Assembly (NCBI GenBank): GCA_009780235.1
Contig: WRAK01000005.1
Span: 32,441 to 96,440, forward strand
Length of the DNA: 64,000 nt
Direction: 5' to 3'
Source of the DNA: Oscillospiraceae bacterium
Lineage (GTDB): Bacteria; Bacillota; Clostridia; Oscillospirales; Oscillospiraceae
In this document: piece by piece, positions 24,319 through 33,486 of the stretch
Layout: each line of letters starts with the position of its first letter
Position numbering within the stretch: position 1 is the stretch's first letter
Notes under the pieces: generated by a model
Seen by the model: the letters and a program-made list of their open reading frames with translations, nothing else
Databases searched by the model: none
What the model was told of the DNA's origin: nothing
Translations under genes and position numbers: made by a program

Positions 24319-25464
24319 TTGCGGAAGATGGATAAGTGGACAGCCTGGTTTTTGATTTCTTTTGCGGCTTTGTTTTTGATTGTCGGGGGAATTATTCTCT
24401 CGGATATGCTTGCGGTGCGAAATGTGGAGCGGCCGGATTGGGGATGGTGGGATGAGGAATGGAACATTACTGAGGTATGGAACGTCTATGAAGAGTGGGG
24501 CGAGTGGGGCGATTTGCCGACCAACCCCGCGCCGCCGGAGACGGTCTTGGAGGTAGAGGGGACGATTGACAGGCTGTATGCACGGGGCGATTGGATTTAT
24601 TATGCCATTGTGCAAAGGCCTGCCGATGACAACCCGCTTACCGTTTTGGTGGGACAAGTGAAGCCGGACGGGACGCAGGGGGAGACAATCAGCGTGCCTT
24701 TTGACGGCTTGGGCGCACATATTGTAGACCTCCATATGAGCGAGGCCGGACACATTCGCCTTCTTATTTGGATTCGCGGAGAAGCGGAAAATCAATTGCT
24801 CCTTGCCGAGCTTGACGAGACGGGGGACGTGCAGACGCAAACCGAGTTTGAGTTCCCGGTTGTCGGTGCCATGAGCTGGGGCAGGGCGGTGTTTGCGCCG
24901 AATGGTGAGGTGATCGTACAGGCACATGTGCTGGATGCCGCTATCTATACCTTTACCTCGGACGGAAGGCTCGGAAACAAGCTGGAAGTGGGGTTCGGAG
25001 ATTACTTGGCTTTGACACGAGATGGTCGGGTAATTGTTGTGTCCGGTGCGGCCAGATTCTCTTGGGGTGGCGGGTCGGCTACGTTTCGAGAGCTAAATCC
25101 CGAAACAGGGCTTTTGACAGGTTCGGCGTCCAATCTCATGATATCGGTATCTAACGCGCGATCGGCTCCTGCGTGGAGCGAGTTTGACTTCTATGTCAGC
25201 GGTAGCTGGGGGCGGGACCATAGGGGCGGAGCGGTACTCTTCGGATATAACTTAGAAAGCGGGCAGTTGACGCCGATATTTAGCTTGGTTGAGGCGATGC
25301 CGCTACTTAACTTGGTTGGGACTAGCTTAGTGTGTGATGACATAGTTTTTTTAGAAGATGGTCGAATTGTGATGCTCGGTAGCGTATGGGAAAGAAGCCG
25401 CCGTACAGGAAGAACAGAACTACTCATTTACGAACTCATTTCAGAACCACCGGAGATCCCATGA
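24319..25464 (+). CDS. Membrane-anchored propeller-like protein, copy 2
   Basis: TTG 24319 is the likely start (AAAGGTGGT spaced as in copy 1), giving 381 residues; ATG 24328 is the alternative. One membrane helix (WTAWFLISFAALFLIVGGIIL) is followed by a W/E-rich linker and the same blade-like repeats as copy 1 (GDWIYYAIVQ, FAPNGEVIVQAHVLDAAIYTF, LGNKLEVGFGDYLALTRDGRVIVV). The stop overlaps the ATG of the ABC permease (ATGA 25461-25464), so unlike copy 1 it is translationally tied to the transporter. It may be an extracellular accessory of the transporter; no enzyme motif is visible. Confidence 0.68.
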   Translation: MRKMDKWTAWFLISFAALFLIVGGIILSDMLAVRNVERPDWGWWDEEWNITEVWNVYEEWGEWGDLPTNPAPPETVLEVEGTIDRLYARGDWIYYAIVQRPADDNPLTVLVGQVKPDGTQGETISVPFDGLGAHIVDLHMSEAGHIRLLIWIRGEAENQLLLAELDETGDVQTQTEFEFPVVGAMSWGRAVFAPNGEVIVQAHVLDAAIYTFTSDGRLGNKLEVGFGDYLALTRDGRVIVVSGAARFSWGGGSATFRELNPETGLLTGSASNLMISVSNARSAPAWSEFDFYVSGSWGRDHRGGAVLFGYNLESGQLTPIFSLVEAMPLLNLVGTSLVCDDIVFLEDGRIVMLGSVWERSRRTGRTELLIYELISEPPEIP

Positions 25465-26384
25465 AACAAAAAATCGCAAAACTAAATCAAAGACTGGGCG
25501 GCGCACTCTATTCCGGTGCGTTTATCGGCCCCAGCTTTGTTGGTGTGATGATATTTTTCATCATACCTTTCTTCGTTGTGGGTTACTACGCCCTCATTGA
25601 CAGCCCCGTGGGGCAGAACTTTGTGGGTTTGCAGAACTTCAGCCGTGTGCTGGGCAACCACGCCTTTCAGACGGCGACAGGGCATACGCTCTTGTTCACG
25701 GCAATCGCTGTGCCGGGGGCGGTGCTTTTGGCCTTGGGGCTGGCGGTGCTCCTGGAGCAGAAAATTCCGCTCAAGAGCCAGTTTCGGACCTTTTTCCTCT
25801 CGCCCATGATGGTGCCTGTGGCCTCCATCGTGCTGATTTGGGAGGTGCTCTTCCACCAAAACGGGGCGATTAACGACACGCTCGCTAACATCGCCTCCGC
25901 CACAGGCTGGTTTTCCTACGACAGAGCGGCGGGGGAGTGGATTGACTGGTTTACCTCGCCTTTTGCGCAGGTGCCGATTATCATTCTCTTTTTGTGGCGG
26001 AATTTGGGGTATAATATGATATTATTCATGGCGGCTCTCAATAACATCCCCAAAGATTTGCTGGAAGTGGCGGATATGGAGGGGGCCGGCCGGTTTTATG
26101 TATTCCGAAAAATTAAACTGCGATTTTTATCGCCGACGATTTTATTCGTGTTCATTCTCTCGATTATCAATTCCTTCCGCGTGTTTCGGGAGGTCTACCT
26201 GCTGACGGGCAGCCATCCCTACGGGCGGCTGTATATGCTGCAGCATTATATGAACAACATGTTCGACAATCTCGACTACCAGAGCTTGGCGGCGGCGGCG
26301 ATTATCATGGCACTTTTCATGGTCGCGCTCATCGGGCTGCTCTTTGTGATTGAACATCGGTACGGAAAGGATGTGGAGGGGTGA
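25461..26384 (+). CDS. Sugar ABC transporter permease (MalF/UgpA-like)
   Basis: A 307-residue protein with six membrane segments; the cytoplasmic EAA loop reads LEVADMEGAGRFYVFRKIKLRFLSP, as in carbohydrate-uptake permeases. N-terminal AFIGPSFVGVMIFFIIPFF is typical. It overlaps both neighbours (ATGA upstream, GTGA downstream). No ATPase is encoded in the operon, so a shared MsmX-type ATPase is likely. Confidence 0.88.
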   Translation: MKQKIAKLNQRLGGALYSGAFIGPSFVGVMIFFIIPFFVVGYYALIDSPVGQNFVGLQNFSRVLGNHAFQTATGHTLLFTAIAVPGAVLLALGLAVLLEQKIPLKSQFRTFFLSPMMVPVASIVLIWEVLFHQNGAINDTLANIASATGWFSYDRAAGEWIDWFTSPFAQVPIIILFLWRNLGYNMILFMAALNNIPKDLLEVADMEGAGRFYVFRKIKLRFLSPTILFVFILSIINSFRVFREVYLLTGSHPYGRLYMLQHYMNNMFDNLDYQSLAAAAIIMALFMVALIGLLFVIEHRYGKDVEG

Positions 26385-27259
26385 AAAAACGGAAACTGCC
26401 AGTCCTTATTATCCGAACCGTATTCATAGGTTTTCTGGCCTTAGTGTTCCTCCTGCCCACCGTGTTGACAATCAGCAATTCCTTTATGAGTCAAGCGGAG
26501 ATTTCGGCGAACTACGGCGTGGTATTCGGTACGGCGGCCGAGGGGGCGTATATGGCCGAGCGGGTGAATCTGAAACTGATTCCCGACCTCGTGACCTTCC
26601 AGCAGTACGGCACGGTGCTGGTGCAGACGCCGGAGTATCTGGAGCTTTTCTGGCGTTCGGTTATACTGGTCGTGCCTATCGTGCTGGTGCAAATCTTTGT
26701 GGCATCGCTCGCGGCGTACAGCTTCACCCGTTGGCGGCCGAAGCGGAAAGAAATCATCTTCTTCACCTATATCATTATCATGCTCATGCCCTTTCAGGTG
26801 ACGTTGGTGCCGAACTATCTGATGGCGCAGACTCTGAATCTTATAGACCGCTATTGGGCGATTTTGCTGCCGGGCTTCGTGGCACCGTTTAGTGTGTTCC
26901 TGCTGACGAAGTTCATGCGGCGGATTCCAATCTCCTACATCGAGGCCGCCAAGTTGGACGGGGCGGGGGAGTGGCAGATTTTTACCCGCATCGCCATCCC
27001 GCTCTGTAAAGGGGCCTTGTACGCGGTGGCGATTCTGGTGTTTATCGATTACTGGAACATGGTAGAACAGCCGCTCATTATGCTCTCTGACCGGAGTATG
27101 TACCCGCTGAGTGTGTTCCTCTCTCAAATTAACCAAGCGGAAATCGGTGTGGCCTTTGCGGTTGCGACCTTTTATATGGTACCGAGTTTGTTTTTGTTTT
27201 TGCACGGCGAGGAGCATTTGATTCAGGGGATTACGTATTCGGGCGGGATTAAGGGGTAG
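26381..27259 (+). CDS. Sugar ABC transporter permease (MalG/UgpE-like)
   Basis: GTG 26381 overlaps the previous stop. The 292-residue protein has six membrane segments and the EAA loop SYIEAAKLDGAGEWQIFTRIAIPLCKG, then NMVEQPLIML and SQINQAEIGVAFA. It pairs with the preceding permease. A repeat element follows the stop. Confidence 0.9.
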   Translation: MKKRKLPVLIIRTVFIGFLALVFLLPTVLTISNSFMSQAEISANYGVVFGTAAEGAYMAERVNLKLIPDLVTFQQYGTVLVQTPEYLELFWRSVILVVPIVLVQIFVASLAAYSFTRWRPKRKEIIFFTYIIIMLMPFQVTLVPNYLMAQTLNLIDRYWAILLPGFVAPFSVFLLTKFMRRIPISYIEAAKLDGAGEWQIFTRIAIPLCKGALYAVAILVFIDYWNMVEQPLIMLSDRSMYPLSVFLSQINQAEIGVAFAVATFYMVPSLFLFLHGEEHLIQGITYSGGIKG

Positions 27260-27261
27260 GT

Positions 27262-27336
27262 GTAGGGGGCGGCGTCCTCGACGCCCCGCATCACGGATAT
27301 GCAATACCACGGGGCGTCGGGGACGCCGCCCCCTGC
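27262..27336. repeat. GTAGGGGG...CCCCCTGC palindromic element
   Basis: GTAGGGGGCGGCGTCCTCGA...CGGGGACGCCGCCCCCTGC, a full-length element between the permease and the HlyD-like gene. The operon is probably transcribed through it. Confidence 0.85.
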
Positions 27337-27385
27337 GAAAACGATTTATAAAGAGACAGCCAATCGGCATTAGGAGGCGTTTGTT

Positions 27386-29014
27386 ATGAAAAAGCTAAAT
27401 CGCGGGTGGGTGAAGAATGCGGTCATTATCTTTTTGCTTGTGGCCTTGGCACTCACCTTTTTCTCGAATCACATCTTGAATTTCACCTTGGAGGAAGTCG
27501 AGGTGGAACGGCCGACTTCGGGGACGATTACAAACGCCCTGCGCGGGACGGGCACCGTGGAATCGTTGGGGAGCTACAGCATAGAGGTGGACTCCGTGCG
27601 TCAGATTCTCGCCGTCTATGTGCGGGAGGGGGACGAGGTGACGCAGGGGATGCCGCTCTTTTTGCTCGAAGAGGGGGAGAACTCGCTCCTTGATGAACTC
27701 AATGCCCTGCGGCTTCGCTACCAGAGCATGTTGCTGGAGCTCTCGGGGCCGGACTATGCGGCGCAAAACGAGAGCATCCGTCAGGCGCGAGAGGATTTGC
27801 AGCGTGCTCAGGCGGAGCGGGCGGCACTCGGCAACGCGGAGATGACAGAGACGGCGGCCCAGCGGCTCGTGGACGAGGCCACCGCGACTTTGACCTCCCG
27901 GCAAAATCGGCTTGACCAATTGGAGTTGGAACTGACCTACATTGACGGCTTTGACAGCCGTTCGAGCTATATCGGCACGCAGGTTGTCGCTTACGAACAG
28001 GCTTTGGCGAATTTCGTGCAGAACGTGGGCATGACTTATGATGACTGGGTGGCGGCGAACCCCGGGGCGTCCAACCAGTGGAGTTTGGCGGTAGAGGCGG
28101 CCGAGACGGCCATGCGAAACGCTGCCGCTACGCAGCGGGTGGTGGTCGTACAGGCGATTAGCACACAGGCGGGTCTCGTGACCACGGCGCAGAACGCTTT
28201 GACCACGGCGCAGAACACCTTGGCCCGTATTGGGCGGATTGCTGCCGCCGATGATGCGGTGCGGAACGCACAGCGCGCGCTCAACGCGGCACTCATTGCG
28301 TTGTCATCTCAGCAGACGCAGGATAATATTGCCCACTCCCAACGGATGTTGGAGCTGAATGCTCTGGCCGATGAAATTACCGATTTAGAAGACCGCATCC
28401 GCCGTCAAGAAGGCGGCTTGGAGGGCGGCGACACCACGATTACGGCGCGGTATGACGGCGTCATCGTCGGCCTCACCGCCGTGGCGGGGCAGAGTGCATC
28501 ACCGGGGATTCCGCTTGCGCGCATTGAAGTGGCGCAGATGGGTTATGTGGCGGAGTTTTCCGCCGATGCCCGTCAGGTGCAGGAGGTGCGGCCCGGTATA
28601 GCGGCAGAGGTGAACTCGCTCAATTGGTTTGCCAACCTCGTCGGACGTGTGACGAGTGTGCGCCCCGATCCGGATAACCCCGCCGGCCAGCGGATTATCG
28701 CCGTGGAGATTGAGGGCGAGATATTCGCGGGTGAGCAGGTGCAAATCAGTATCCCGCTCTCCTCGGCACGGTATGAGACCATCGTGCCGCGCAGCGCAGT
28801 ACAGCAGGACGCGCAGGGATATCATGTCTTTTTGCTCGAATCGAGAAGCTCGCCCTTAGGGACACGCTTCACGGCACGGCGGGTGGATGTGACCGTAGAG
28901 GCCCAAGACGACACACGCGCCGCCATTCGGGGCGATTTGACCAACTGGTCAGATATCATCATACGGTCAAGCGGCCCGTTGGCGGACCGAGATTCGGTGC
29001 GGCTTGCGAATTAA
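27386..29014 (+). CDS. HlyD/RND-type adaptor (membrane fusion) protein
   Basis: ATG 27386 follows TAGGAGG. The 542-residue protein has an N-terminal membrane anchor (AVIIFLLVALALTFFSNHIL), a barrel-sandwich half (GTGTVESLGSYSIEVDSVRQI...VREGDEVTQGMPLFLLE), a long Ala/Gln/Arg-rich coiled coil at about 110-340, the second lipoyl half (ITARYDGVIVGLTAVAGQSASPG near 355) and beta-barrel domains. In Gram-positive bacteria such proteins pair with MacB-like ABC exporters. Here the next gene encodes only a MacB-core-like protein, and sugar permeases lie upstream; the functional link is unknown. Confidence 0.82.
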   Translation: MKKLNRGWVKNAVIIFLLVALALTFFSNHILNFTLEEVEVERPTSGTITNALRGTGTVESLGSYSIEVDSVRQILAVYVREGDEVTQGMPLFLLEEGENSLLDELNALRLRYQSMLLELSGPDYAAQNESIRQAREDLQRAQAERAALGNAEMTETAAQRLVDEATATLTSRQNRLDQLELELTYIDGFDSRSSYIGTQVVAYEQALANFVQNVGMTYDDWVAANPGASNQWSLAVEAAETAMRNAAATQRVVVVQAISTQAGLVTTAQNALTTAQNTLARIGRIAAADDAVRNAQRALNAALIALSSQQTQDNIAHSQRMLELNALADEITDLEDRIRRQEGGLEGGDTTITARYDGVIVGLTAVAGQSASPGIPLARIEVAQMGYVAEFSADARQVQEVRPGIAAEVNSLNWFANLVGRVTSVRPDPDNPAGQRIIAVEIEGEIFAGEQVQISIPLSSARYETIVPRSAVQQDAQGYHVFLLESRSSPLGTRFTARRVDVTVEAQDDTRAAIRGDLTNWSDIIIRSSGPLADRDSVRLAN

Positions 29015-29031
29015 TGTAGAATGAAGGGGCT

Positions 29032-29107
29032 GTAGGGGCGACCGACCCGGTCGCCCGTGTCTTCTTGCAGGATTGATACGGCGGGCGACCGGGTCGGTCG
29101 CCCCTAC
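29032..29107. repeat. GTAGGGGCGACC...GGTCGCCCCTAC palindromic element
   Basis: Both arms (GGGGCGACCGACCCGGTCGCCC and GGGCGACCGGGTCGGTCGCCCC) are strong palindromes. It lies inside the putative operon between the HlyD-like and MacB-core-like genes. Confidence 0.88.
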
Positions 29108-29133
29108 AAATGCGTTTGAGGAATGTACACCAT

Positions 29134-30276
29134 ATGAGGACTGATAAAACAAAACCGATACTGCGCCGGGGGAGGATGATAATTTGCATCCTGCTCCTGC
29201 TTTTGGTCGGGGGTTTGGGTTTGTTTTTTCGACATACGACTACGATGCTCCCCGGGCAACAGGCGGCGGGGCGTTGGGGCGGTGACGCGGGGCGGTTTGC
29301 GCAGGTCACGGTCTTTTTGCCGGAATACGGCGGGCTGACGCAGGGAACGGTAAACGGACTGCTGTCCGGCATCTGGGGTGAGCTTGTGACAGAGGGCTTG
29401 GAGCCTGCTACGCCTGCGGGTTCGCCTGTGTTTGCGTATAGTGCGGAGGGCGTTTTGCAGGTCTCATCCCGTGACCGCGGGCCTGTGACTGTGTATGCCA
29501 CCGGGGTGGGAGGGAACTTTTTTCTCTTTCATCCCGTCCAATTAGTAAGCGGGTCAATGCTGCCTGTGGAGAGCATCAACCGAGACCTTGTGCTGATTGA
29601 TGAAACCGTGGCCTGGTGGCTCTTCGGCGCGACCGATGTGGCGGGGATGGAGCTTATCATCGGCGGCAGGACGCATCTCATCTCCGGCGTCTATCGGCAG
29701 AATGGTGACTTTGCCAGCCGAGCGGCATCGGGTGATACCCCGCACATGTTCCTCTACTACGATGCCATGGAGGGGATGCCGCCGATTACGGCGATTGAGG
29801 CGGTGCTGCCGAATCCCATCTCCGGGATTGCGGAAGAAATGTTTGAGAACGCCTTGGACGGTGCCGATATGGAGGAGGGCGATTTCGTGCTCGTGAACAA
29901 CACCGACCGCTATCGGGTTTTCTCTCTGCTGAGTGTGGCGCGGGATTTCGGGCAGCGTTCTATGTATCGGACGGGGCTGCGGTTGCCGTATTGGGAGAAC
30001 GCGGCCCGCATGGCGGAGGACTTTGCGGCTTTGACCTTGGTGCTGATGTTGCTGCTTTTGGTCTATCCCGTTATCACGGCGGTGACGGTGCTTGTGCGGC
30101 TCTGGCGGCGGCGTAAGTGGCGGTTCTTCCGCGGGGTTTACAGGCGAGCCGATGCAAGACGGGAACGGAAGCGGGAGGCCATCTGGCAGGAAACGCATCC
30201 GCAGTCCGGAGAAGATGTATCATTTGACGTGGACGATATTATCCGGCAAGTCCGGGAAAGTGAGGAAGAGATATGA
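29134..30276 (+). CDS. MacB periplasmic-core-like membrane protein without ATPase
   Basis: ATG 29134 (GAGG upstream) is preferred over ATG 29110, which abuts a repeat. The 380-residue protein has one N-terminal helix (MIICILLLLLVGGLGLFF), a large outside domain with GSMLPVESINRDLVLIDETVAWWLFGATDVAGMELIIGG split over residues about 145-185, which matches the MacB_PCD pattern, and one C-terminal helix (LVLMLLLLVYPVITAVTVLV), then a charged tail. It lacks the FtsX-type four-helix layout and no ATPase gene is nearby. It overlaps the lipoprotein start (ATGA). Confidence 0.6.
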   Translation: MRTDKTKPILRRGRMIICILLLLLVGGLGLFFRHTTTMLPGQQAAGRWGGDAGRFAQVTVFLPEYGGLTQGTVNGLLSGIWGELVTEGLEPATPAGSPVFAYSAEGVLQVSSRDRGPVTVYATGVGGNFFLFHPVQLVSGSMLPVESINRDLVLIDETVAWWLFGATDVAGMELIIGGRTHLISGVYRQNGDFASRAASGDTPHMFLYYDAMEGMPPITAIEAVLPNPISGIAEEMFENALDGADMEEGDFVLVNNTDRYRVFSLLSVARDFGQRSMYRTGLRLPYWENAARMAEDFAALTLVLMLLLLVYPVITAVTVLVRLWRRRKWRFFRGVYRRADARRERKREAIWQETHPQSGEDVSFDVDDIIRQVRESEEEI

Positions 30277-32654
30277 GACAGAACATGAAACGTGGTATGG
30301 CATTCTTATTGGCTCTGTGCCTGATGCTGTCGCTGGCCGCATGCGGCGGCGGGGGCGGACGGCAGACGCTTGACCCGGCGGACGGCATCGGCGGGGCATC
30401 TTTAAGCTCATTGCGGGACGAGGGCTATGTTTTTGTGCGGGAGTTTATTGACCTTTCTATCCCGGGCCGCTGGCCGAGGCTGCTTGGCATTTCCGGGGAG
30501 ACCTTGTTTATCAACTACAGCACAGAGACCGCGCAGGGTGGGATGGCTCCGACCGTTGCTACCGTGCAAACTGACGGGTCGGGGTTCACCAGATTCTGGA
30601 TCGGAAGAGGAGAGGCGAACGAAGAAGACGGACGTTTTGAGCAGATATCTCAAGGCATTACTGCCGCAGCCGTTCGGCCGGACGGCGGGCTTTTGGCGAT
30701 TATTGAGGAGACCAGTCACATTAGTGAGGGGGACGATTGGGAATTTGAGCAAAAATTCGACCTCATAGCTTTCGGTTCCGACGGGATTATTGAACGAGAG
30801 GAAGATCTCTCGCAGATTCTGCCCATTGTAGAGGGGATGGGGCTTGGGGTCAATCGGATACAGGCCCTGGCGGACGGCCGCGTGCTGCTCTCCACTTGGG
30901 AGACGCTGTATGTCCTTTCATCCAACTGGACTTTAGAGGCGGAGTTCACCGAGGGTTGGCAGGATGTGCAGAGCATGTTGGCCCTGCCGGACGGTAGCGT
31001 ACTGGTGTCCACTTGGGATGTAGAGGAGGAGCAGAAATCCGCTTGGTATTTTGACCTCTCTACGGGTGAACTCCAAGACGGGGGCGAGCCTGTACTGGCG
31101 GCGGATTTCCAAACGGCTGTGACCGGCACGGAATATGAACTGTATGTCGGGAACAATACGGGTCTGTTTGGTTTTGACCTCAGTACGAGACACGCCACGC
31201 GGCTTTTGGAGTGGGCGGATTTAGATTTGCAAATTCCGCCGGTTTTCGCCGTTTCGGATGCAGGAGATATCTTCTATTTTGAAGAAAATTTCGGCGACGA
31301 GAGCGCACAGCAGCAGACGACCTTGGTGCGGCTCGTCAAGCAGGACGCTTCCAATATAGTAGAGCGAATTGAACTTATTTACGGCGGGATATTTATCGAT
31401 TGGGATATCCGGCAGGAGATTGCGGAGTTCAATCGGCGGAGTGCGACGCACCGCATTCGCGTCGTCGAGTACGGCGATTGGATGGCGATGGACCAGACTG
31501 AGGCGATTCGCCGTCTGAACACGGATATCATCACGGGAAATGCGCCTGATATCTTAGATTTCGGCCGTGATTTGCCCTTTGAGCAGTACGCCCGCCGCGG
31601 TTTCCTCGCCGATATCGGCGCACTCATTGATGCCGACAGCGAGCTGAATCGGAGCGACTTCTTGGATCCTGTCAAGGATTTGCTCGCCGTTGACGGGACG
31701 CTTTACACGGTCATGGCGCAGTTTAACGTTCAAACGCTGGTCGGCAGAGCCGACCAAGTCGGCCCGAATATGGGTTGGACGATGCAGGAGTTTTTAGCCG
31801 CAGTTGATGCTTTGCCTGCGGACAGCACGGTGTTTGACCGCTTCGTTACACGTCAGGGGTTCTTGAACAGCGTGTTGGGTGTAAACTTGGGGCTGTTTGT
31901 TGACCGTGAGACGGGGTTGGCCAATTTTGACAGCCCGCTGTTTACGGAGTATTTAGCCTTTGCGCAGACCTTGCCGACGGATGCAGACGTCTGGGGCGGC
32001 GAGGGAAGCAGTCCCGGTGACTGGACACGGCCTGTGCCGATGCCAATGATTGAGCCTGCGTTTATCGACATTGCACCGCCCATCGGCGAGCTGCCGGGCG
32101 GGTGGGATGACCCATTTGCCGCGGTGATGCTCTCGGAGCAGGTTTTGTGGGGCTTTAACATCGGATTTATAGAAGAGCAGTTCGGCGGGCCGATTACGTT
32201 CAAGGGCTACCCCAGTGAATACGGTATCGGTAGTGCGGTTGTACCGCAGTCTATGATGGGAATTTCTGCCAACAGCCGGCATCAGGAGGCCGCTTGGAGT
32301 TTCGTACGCACCATGCTGACCGAAGGTTGGCAGCGGGATAATGTGCTTGGCTTTGCCACGAACCGCACCATTTTAGAAGAGCAGATGCAGGCCGCCATGG
32401 TGGATCAGCGGGAGACTATTGAAGACGAGGAGATGGGTAGTTGGATGGCCGGGGAGGCACCCGCCACACAGGCGCAGGTGGACCAGGTCATGGCCTTGCT
32501 GAACCAAGCAGATTTGCTCGCCATGCGGGACTCGACGGTGCTTGTGCTGATTAATGAAGAACTCCTGCCGTTTTTCGCAGGGGATCGGAGCATCCAAGAG
32601 ACGGTGCGGATTATTCAGAGCCGTGTGCAGACGTATTTGAGTGAACGCGGCTAA
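30273..32654 (+). CDS. Lipoprotein: N-terminal propeller-like region fused to an extracellular solute-binding domain
   Basis: A 793-residue protein with lipoprotein signal MKRGMAFLLALCLMLSLAAC (Cys24). Residues about 40-365 hold blade-like repeats (GISGETLFINY, LADGRVLLSTWETLYVL, LPDGSVLVSTWDV). From about 370 a family-1 solute-binding domain begins (RIRVVEYGDWMAM, NTDIITGNAPDILDFGRDLPFEQYARRG, later QSMMGISANSRHQEAAWSFVRTML). It would present a carbohydrate-like ligand to the permeases while the propeller part may dock to other partners. It starts inside the previous stop codon, making this the last gene of the operon. Confidence 0.82.
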   Translation: MRQNMKRGMAFLLALCLMLSLAACGGGGGRQTLDPADGIGGASLSSLRDEGYVFVREFIDLSIPGRWPRLLGISGETLFINYSTETAQGGMAPTVATVQTDGSGFTRFWIGRGEANEEDGRFEQISQGITAAAVRPDGGLLAIIEETSHISEGDDWEFEQKFDLIAFGSDGIIEREEDLSQILPIVEGMGLGVNRIQALADGRVLLSTWETLYVLSSNWTLEAEFTEGWQDVQSMLALPDGSVLVSTWDVEEEQKSAWYFDLSTGELQDGGEPVLAADFQTAVTGTEYELYVGNNTGLFGFDLSTRHATRLLEWADLDLQIPPVFAVSDAGDIFYFEENFGDESAQQQTTLVRLVKQDASNIVERIELIYGGIFIDWDIRQEIAEFNRRSATHRIRVVEYGDWMAMDQTEAIRRLNTDIITGNAPDILDFGRDLPFEQYARRGFLADIGALIDADSELNRSDFLDPVKDLLAVDGTLYTVMAQFNVQTLVGRADQVGPNMGWTMQEFLAAVDALPADSTVFDRFVTRQGFLNSVLGVNLGLFVDRETGLANFDSPLFTEYLAFAQTLPTDADVWGGEGSSPGDWTRPVPMPMIEPAFIDIAPPIGELPGGWDDPFAAVMLSEQVLWGFNIGFIEEQFGGPITFKGYPSEYGIGSAVVPQSMMGISANSRHQEAAWSFVRTMLTEGWQRDNVLGFATNRTILEEQMQAAMVDQRETIEDEEMGSWMAGEAPATQAQVDQVMALLNQADLLAMRDSTVLVLINEELLPFFAGDRSIQETVRIIQSRVQTYLSERG

Positions 32655-32657
32655 CCA

Positions 32658-32795
32658 GGCGCATACATTTTCTGCGGAAAATGTATAAGTTCGCTTCGCT
32701 CACGATGCGCTTTCGAAGGGGGACTTAGTCCCCCTTCGACCTTCCCTCTGGCCTTCGGCGGGGTTAAGGTCAAGAGCAAAAAGCTTTTCACTAAA
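32658..32795. repeat. Family D repeat, second copy
   Basis: GGCGCATACATTTTCTGCGG, AAAATGTATAAG, GATGCGCTTTCGAAGGGGGAC and CCCTTCGACCTTCCC occur in the same order as at about 1665-1790. The start is directly after the solute-binding lipoprotein gene. The remainder to 32846 shows nothing further. Confidence 0.8.
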
Positions 32796-32846
32796 GCGAA
32801 AAGGACGGGGAGACGAAGGGCTTTAGGTTTTGGACGCGATTTTGTA

Positions 32847-32875
32847 TTGACATTTTGGTCGAATGATGGTACTAT
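32847..32875 (+). promoter_or_regulatory. tRNA promoter
   Basis: TTGACA (32847-32852), 17-bp spacer, TACTAT (32870-32875), 25 bp before tRNA-Leu. Confidence 0.8.
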
Positions 32876-32900
32876 AGCTTTCGTTGACCGACCCACCCGG

Positions 32901-32987
32901 GCGCGAGTGGTGGAATTGGTAGACTCGCTGGCTTCAGGTGCCAGTGTTCGCAAGGACGTGGGGGTTCGAATCCCCCCTCGCGCACCA
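32901..32987 (+). tRNA. tRNA-Leu (anticodon CAG)
   Basis: Acceptor GCGCGAG/CTCGCGC, anticodon stem CTGGC/GCCAG with loop containing CAG, long variable arm (TGTTCGCAAGGACG), T arm GGGGGTTCGAATCCCCC, encoded CCA. Confidence 0.95.
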
Positions 32988-33141
32988 GCTCACTACCGGG
33001 GTTGCTACATTCCGTTTTCGACGATGGGTTTTGCCCTTTGCCGAGAACTGCATTACGCAACCCTGTCGTTCGTTTTCCGAAGCGGGCGAAGACCCATCTG
33101 CTTCGGGACGGTCAAGGGCGAAAGTCAAAGTTAATAGACGT

Positions 33142-33233
33142 GGAGAAGTACCCAAGTGGCCGAAGGGGCTCCCCTGCTAAGGGAGTAGCCGGTGTTGAGC
33201 CGGGCGGGGGTTCAAATCCCCCCTTCTCCGCCA
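33142..33233 (+). tRNA. tRNA-Ser (anticodon GCT)
   Basis: Acceptor GGAGAAG/CTTCTCC, anticodon loop CTGCTAA with GCT, long variable arm around GCCGGTGTTGAGCCGGC-like pairing, T loop GGTTCAAATCC, encoded CCA at 33231-33233. It is 154 bp after tRNA-Leu; the spacer has no gene. Confidence 0.94.
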
Positions 33234-33238
33234 CCAAA

Positions 33239-33290
33239 AACAAATCCGAACCCCATCTTTATCGGTGAGGCGTTCGGGTTTGTTGTTTTA
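33239..33290 (+). terminator. tRNA operon terminator
   Basis: AACAAATCCGAAC and GTTCGGGTTTGTT form a 13-bp stem (one G-T pair) followed by GTTTTA. Confidence 0.8.
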
Positions 33291-33306
33291 TTATGATGAA
33301 TACAAT

Positions 33307-33342
33307 AAATCCCTGACATTTGTCTCTAAATGTCGGGGATTT
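33307..33342. other. Isolated hairpin in a gene-free stretch
   Basis: AAATCCCTGACATTT and AAATGTCGGGGATTT pair almost fully around GTCTCT. The stretch 33291-33486 otherwise shows no gene; TTGACA (33450-33455) followed by TATATT-like sequence may be a promoter facing right, but no rightward gene follows it closely. Confidence 0.45.
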
Positions 33343-33486
33343 ACGCCCTTTCGGGTGGTCTGTGACCGTTTACACTCTCTGCCCCTGCTCGCTCTCGAAG
33401 TAGGGTGGAGATTTTTGTGGTCTGTGCAAAAATGTGACCCGACCTTGACAACGCTAGATAATATCTTATATTGTACGATACGGAAA

